Positions 5,860 to 7,776 of a stretch of 7,776 nt of DNA are shown piece by piece (within the stretch, counting starts at the first letter, position 1; every line of letters begins with the position of its first letter). The stretch is from positions 3,255,381 to 3,263,156 of the forward strand of contig CP070790.1 of NCBI GenBank assembly GCA_020346805.1, in the 5' to 3' direction. The translations under genes and the position numbers were made by a program. Below the pieces are notes generated by a model, which saw nothing but the letters and a program-made list of their open reading frames with translations, was not told the origin of the DNA and searched no databases. The DNA is from Planctomycetota bacterium. GTDB taxonomy: Bacteria; Planctomycetota; Phycisphaerae; UBA1845; PWPN01.

Positions 5860-5917
5860 CTTATGGGACGCATAAGCCGGAATTCTCTTAGAGAAAAGCT
5901 CAGAATCCCGCATTTTT
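5860..5917 (+). terminator. Two consecutive hairpins and T-run upstream of the ECF sigma gene (possible attenuator or terminator)
   Basis: CTTATG (5860-5865) and CATAAG (5871-5876) form a perfect 6-bp stem with a 5-base loop. Next, CGGAATTCT (5878-5886) pairs with AGAATCCCG (5902-5910) with one A/C mismatch. Inside it, GAG (5891-5893) pairs with CTC (5899-5901) around an AAAAG loop. Five T residues follow at 5913-5917. This is the form of an intrinsic terminator on the plus strand, but no plus-strand gene ends nearby. It may therefore terminate a short leader or small RNA, or attenuate the sigma operon. Whether transcription starts upstream of it is unknown. Confidence 0.4.
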
Positions 5918-5998
5918 GCCCTAATAATCGGCCTTAATCAACCGATTTGTTGCAATTTTCTAGCCCCAACCGCGTTCTTATCTTATGCTGACGTGCTG

Positions 5999-6583
5999 AT
6001 GGATGCCGAGATACTTACCGATCTTATTGCACGGGCCAAGCGGCGCGACCCTGCAGCATACGACGCCCTGGTCGAGGAATACGGTTCACGTCTGTATGGC
6101 TATTTCTACCGGCTGACCGGTTCTCAGCACGATGCTGAAGATTTGCTTCAGGAATTGTTCGTCCGCCTGGTTCGAATGATCGGCAAGTACCAGCATCAAG
6201 GACGGTTCGAAGGCTGGCTGTTCCGCATCGCCATGAATTTGGTGCGGGATCGCGTTCGGCAGCAGAAAAAATCGAAGTCGGCGGGTTTGATACCTCAAGC
6301 TCAGACTACTACCGAAACCGGTGACCCGCTGGCTGATATTTGCGATTCATCGGCCGAACAACCGCAGGAGGCCCTTCATCGGGCGGAACAAATCGACCGG
6401 ATGCAGCAGGCCATCGAACAATTGCCGGAGTTTGAACGTGAGGTGATCTTTATGAGACACTTCTCCCAAATGTCTTTTCGCGAAATAGCCGAGGCCACGG
6501 GTGTCCCGCTGGGAACGGCACTGGCCCGGGCTCACCGTGGACTGGCCCGCTTGCGAAGTTTGATGGAAGACCATATGGAATAG
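5999..6583 (+). CDS. ECF-type RNA polymerase sigma factor
   Basis: The 194-residue length is normal for a group 4 (extracytoplasmic function) sigma factor, which directs RNA polymerase to a small stress or envelope regulon. Sigma region 2 spans about residues 21-90, with the core-binding/-10 segment DAEDLLQELFVRL (45-57) and RFEGWLFRIAMNLVRDRVR (69-87). A polar linker (about 91-130) leads to sigma region 4 (133-188): AIEQLPEFEREVIFMRH followed by the -35-binding helix-turn-helix SFREIAEATGVPLGTALARAHRGLARL (159-185). There is no region 3. Neither the ATG at 5999 nor the in-frame GTG at 5993 has a recognisable ribosome site, so the start is uncertain by two codons. The next gene begins five bases after the stop, which indicates one operon and makes that product the probable regulator. 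ECF operons are often autoregulated, but no promoter could be identified with confidence. Confidence 0.95.
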   Translation: MDAEILTDLIARAKRRDPAAYDALVEEYGSRLYGYFYRLTGSQHDAEDLLQELFVRLVRMIGKYQHQGRFEGWLFRIAMNLVRDRVRQQKKSKSAGLIPQAQTTTETGDPLADICDSSAEQPQEALHRAEQIDRMQQAIEQLPEFEREVIFMRHFSQMSFREIAEATGVPLGTALARAHRGLARLRSLMEDHME

Positions 6584-6588
6584 CACCC

Positions 6589-7146
6589 ATGACCGAAGAT
6601 CTGGACAAACTGGAGGCCGAAGTTGAGGCCATGCTGGCATCGCTGGCATCAAAGCTGTCGGTTAGGCCGAGACCGGCGGCAGTCGAGCGGACCAAAGCCG
6701 CGGTACGCCACCAATTGAATGAAAGCTGGCTGGCCGATCAAGCAACGCCGGCGCCATCCCCGTTTGCCCTGCAGCGAGTGCGATCGGCCATCGATGACGA
6801 ACTGAAGCGGCCGATGTATTCCTTTGCCAGGACAATGACCTGGGCATCTCTGGCAGCGGCGGCCATGATCGCTATCTGTGTGGGTGTGCTGCATTATGGC
6901 CAAACCGTAAAACCGTCGCCCCTGGACCTCGATCTTTTCGTCCAGGCCGCCGAGGAAACATTAATGGAAAATCCCTTTACTACCGCTATCACCCTGGACC
7001 TGGATGTTATCGAAGACAGTATTAACAATTTGGCAACTACTACAAACTATGACACCGAAATATTGTACGACATCGGTAACCAAATCGACGAACTGTTTAT
7101 CGAACCCGAGTGGTTGGAAGACACCTCGACAGGAGCAATCGGATGA
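6589..7146 (+). CDS. Single-pass membrane protein, probable anti-sigma factor of unusual type
   Basis: The 185-residue protein has an N-terminal half (1-80) that is predicted cytoplasmic, helical and charged. One transmembrane helix follows at about 84-104 (TWASLAAAAMIAICVGVLHYG), preceded by Arg81. The rest (105-185) is acidic and probably periplasmic. Position directly after an ECF sigma gene with a 5-base gap is the classical place for an anti-sigma factor. However, the HxxxCxxC zinc motif of ZAS-type anti-sigma factors is absent. The only Cys is in the membrane helix, so the anti-sigma role is inferred from context and topology. The N-terminal region contains an internal repeat: residues 29-43 (PAAVERTKAAVRHQL) align with 58-72 (PFALQRVRSAIDDEL). 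No clear ribosome site precedes the ATG, so translational coupling to the sigma gene is likely. Its stop overlaps the next start. Confidence 0.85.
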   Translation: MTEDLDKLEAEVEAMLASLASKLSVRPRPAAVERTKAAVRHQLNESWLADQATPAPSPFALQRVRSAIDDELKRPMYSFARTMTWASLAAAAMIAICVGVLHYGQTVKPSPLDLDLFVQAAEETLMENPFTTAITLDLDVIEDSINNLATTTNYDTEILYDIGNQIDELFIEPEWLEDTSTGAIG

Positions 7147-7776
7147 AACCTACTACAATTACATTTATGGCCTCAGCCGCGTGTGTAATAACCCTGGGTT
7201 TAGCATTGCGGGTATTGACCTCTACCGACAGCGCTTATGCCGATCCGCAACCAACCGAACAATCTCACGACGAACTCATTAGCTTCCCGATCTTTCTCGC
7301 CGAAGCCGGCGACGAAACAGAAAGGCCTTTGTGGGATCAACCACCGGCGTCAAGACCTCGCGAGGAATCAGACTTCAGAAAAGACAGGGATCGAAAACCA
7401 GGAGAACGATTTCCGGGCCATTTTGGTAAACGGGGCATGGGATCGCGGGGCAAGGAGGGCCCCATGGGACGAGGACCGGGGCACGGGCGAGAGAGGGATC
7501 ATGGGGGCTTCAGGGATTTTATGACCTCCACCGAGGTCGATAAATTAATGGACTTCCTAAAACAGCAGATCCCCGATCTCTACGAGCAACTTCGCCTGGC
7601 ACGGGAAACGGATCCGCGTTCCTTCTGGCGGATGCTCAGACGCATCGGCGAACCCATATATCACATTTATCGCATATACCAGCGTGATCCCGAACTGGCC
7701 AAAGTAATGATTGCCGAGCACAAGGTACAAATGGAAATCTTCGCCCTGCAAAGAGATTATCGCGAGGCGATATCCG
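7143..7776 (+). CDS. Secreted protein with charged Gly-rich linker and helical domain, third gene of the ECF operon (cut by window edge)
   Basis: The frame is open from the ATG at 7143 to the window end, giving 211 visible codons. The start overlaps the upstream stop as ATGA and has AGGAG seven bases upstream. Residues 1-33 are a signal peptide with a hydrophobic core at about 8-24 and an AYA|D cleavage site at 33/34. Residues 61-126 are a disordered-looking linker rich in Arg, Gly, Asp, His and Pro (for example FGKRGMGSRGKEGPMGRGPG). From 128 onward comes a helical domain: TEVDKLMDFLKQQIPDLYEQ, then FWRMLRRIGEPIYHIYRIY, DPELAKVMIAEHKVQMEIF and a further helix at the edge. Helical exported proteins beside ECF operons are often metal- or stress-sensing (CpxP/Spy-like), but no LTxxQ motif is visible, so that comparison is only structural. 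Inference: it is the extracytoplasmic partner of the membrane protein encoded just before it. Confidence 0.85.
   Translation, partial: MKPTTITFMASAACVITLGLALRVLTSTDSAYADPQPTEQSHDELISFPIFLAEAGDETERPLWDQPPASRPREESDFRKDRDRKPGERFPGHFGKRGMGSRGKEGPMGRGPGHGRERDHGGFRDFMTSTEVDKLMDFLKQQIPDLYEQLRLARETDPRSFWRMLRRIGEPIYHIYRIYQRDPELAKVMIAEHKVQMEIFALQRDYREAIS

Larger units (their letters stand above)
5820..5939. repeat. Direct repeat flanking the leader hairpins (ATCGGCC-TAATC)
   Basis: ATCGGCCTAATC at 5820-5831 recurs as ATCGGCCTTAATC at 5927-5939, with one inserted T. The two copies flank both hairpins in the region upstream of the sigma factor gene. They may be paired regulator sites or the trace of a small duplication. 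Confidence 0.35.

Noticed and set aside
5860..5910. The stretch ATAAGCCGGAATTCT resembles the reverse complement of the conserved 3' end of bacterial RNase P RNA.
   Set aside because: A minus-strand RNase P RNA ending here would need some 350 bases reaching into the sigma factor coding region, and none of its other conserved core is visible. The match is treated as chance.

Overview
The window reads as an ordinary chromosomal segment of a bacterium that is most likely a planctomycete of the Phycisphaerae type. This placement is an inference. It rests on the style of a DUF1080-like secreted protein beside a Gfo/Idh/MocA oxidoreductase, a short Cys-containing protein with an acidic tail, and an ECF sigma / membrane protein / secreted helical protein operon. 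No rRNA or other decisive marker is present. I see no tRNA, CRISPR array, insertion sequence or phage gene.

Layout. On the minus strand, bases 1-2510 hold three genes, read right to left: a lipoprotein with a secretin-N-like segment and a helical repeat tail (2510-1596), a Gfo/Idh/MocA-family protein with an altered active site (1465-431), and the 5' part of a secreted DUF1080-type protein (291-1, cut by the window edge). Bases 2511-2957 are a 447-base divergent intergenic region. It carries two near-consensus parS centromere sites, a perfect 17-bp palindrome and a short direct repeat. On the plus strand follow parB (2958-3866) and rsmA/ksgA (4002-4865). Bases 4926-5732 return to the minus strand with a small lipoprotein (5732-5364) and a 100-residue Cys-containing protein (5228-4926). 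A 266-base divergent gap (5733-5998) with two hairpins and a T-run precedes a tight plus-strand operon: an ECF-type sigma factor (5999-6583), a single-pass membrane protein (6589-7146), and a secreted protein overlapping it by ATGA (7143 to the right edge).

How the genes fit together. ParB and the two parS sites form the DNA-binding half of a chromosome partition system. parA is not adjacent, although the ParA-contact motif of ParB is intact. One parS overlaps a plausible parB promoter, so ParB may repress itself. The Gfo/Idh/MocA and DUF1080-like genes may belong to one sugar-processing unit, since both families occur in 3-keto-glycoside metabolism, but the oxidoreductase has lost the usual catalytic Lys and His. 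The last three genes look like a self-contained envelope signalling unit: sigma factor, membrane-anchored probable regulator without a zinc anti-sigma motif, and an exported helical protein that could be the sensor. This unit and the altered oxidoreductase are the least conventional parts of the window. Nothing here proves a wholly new system.
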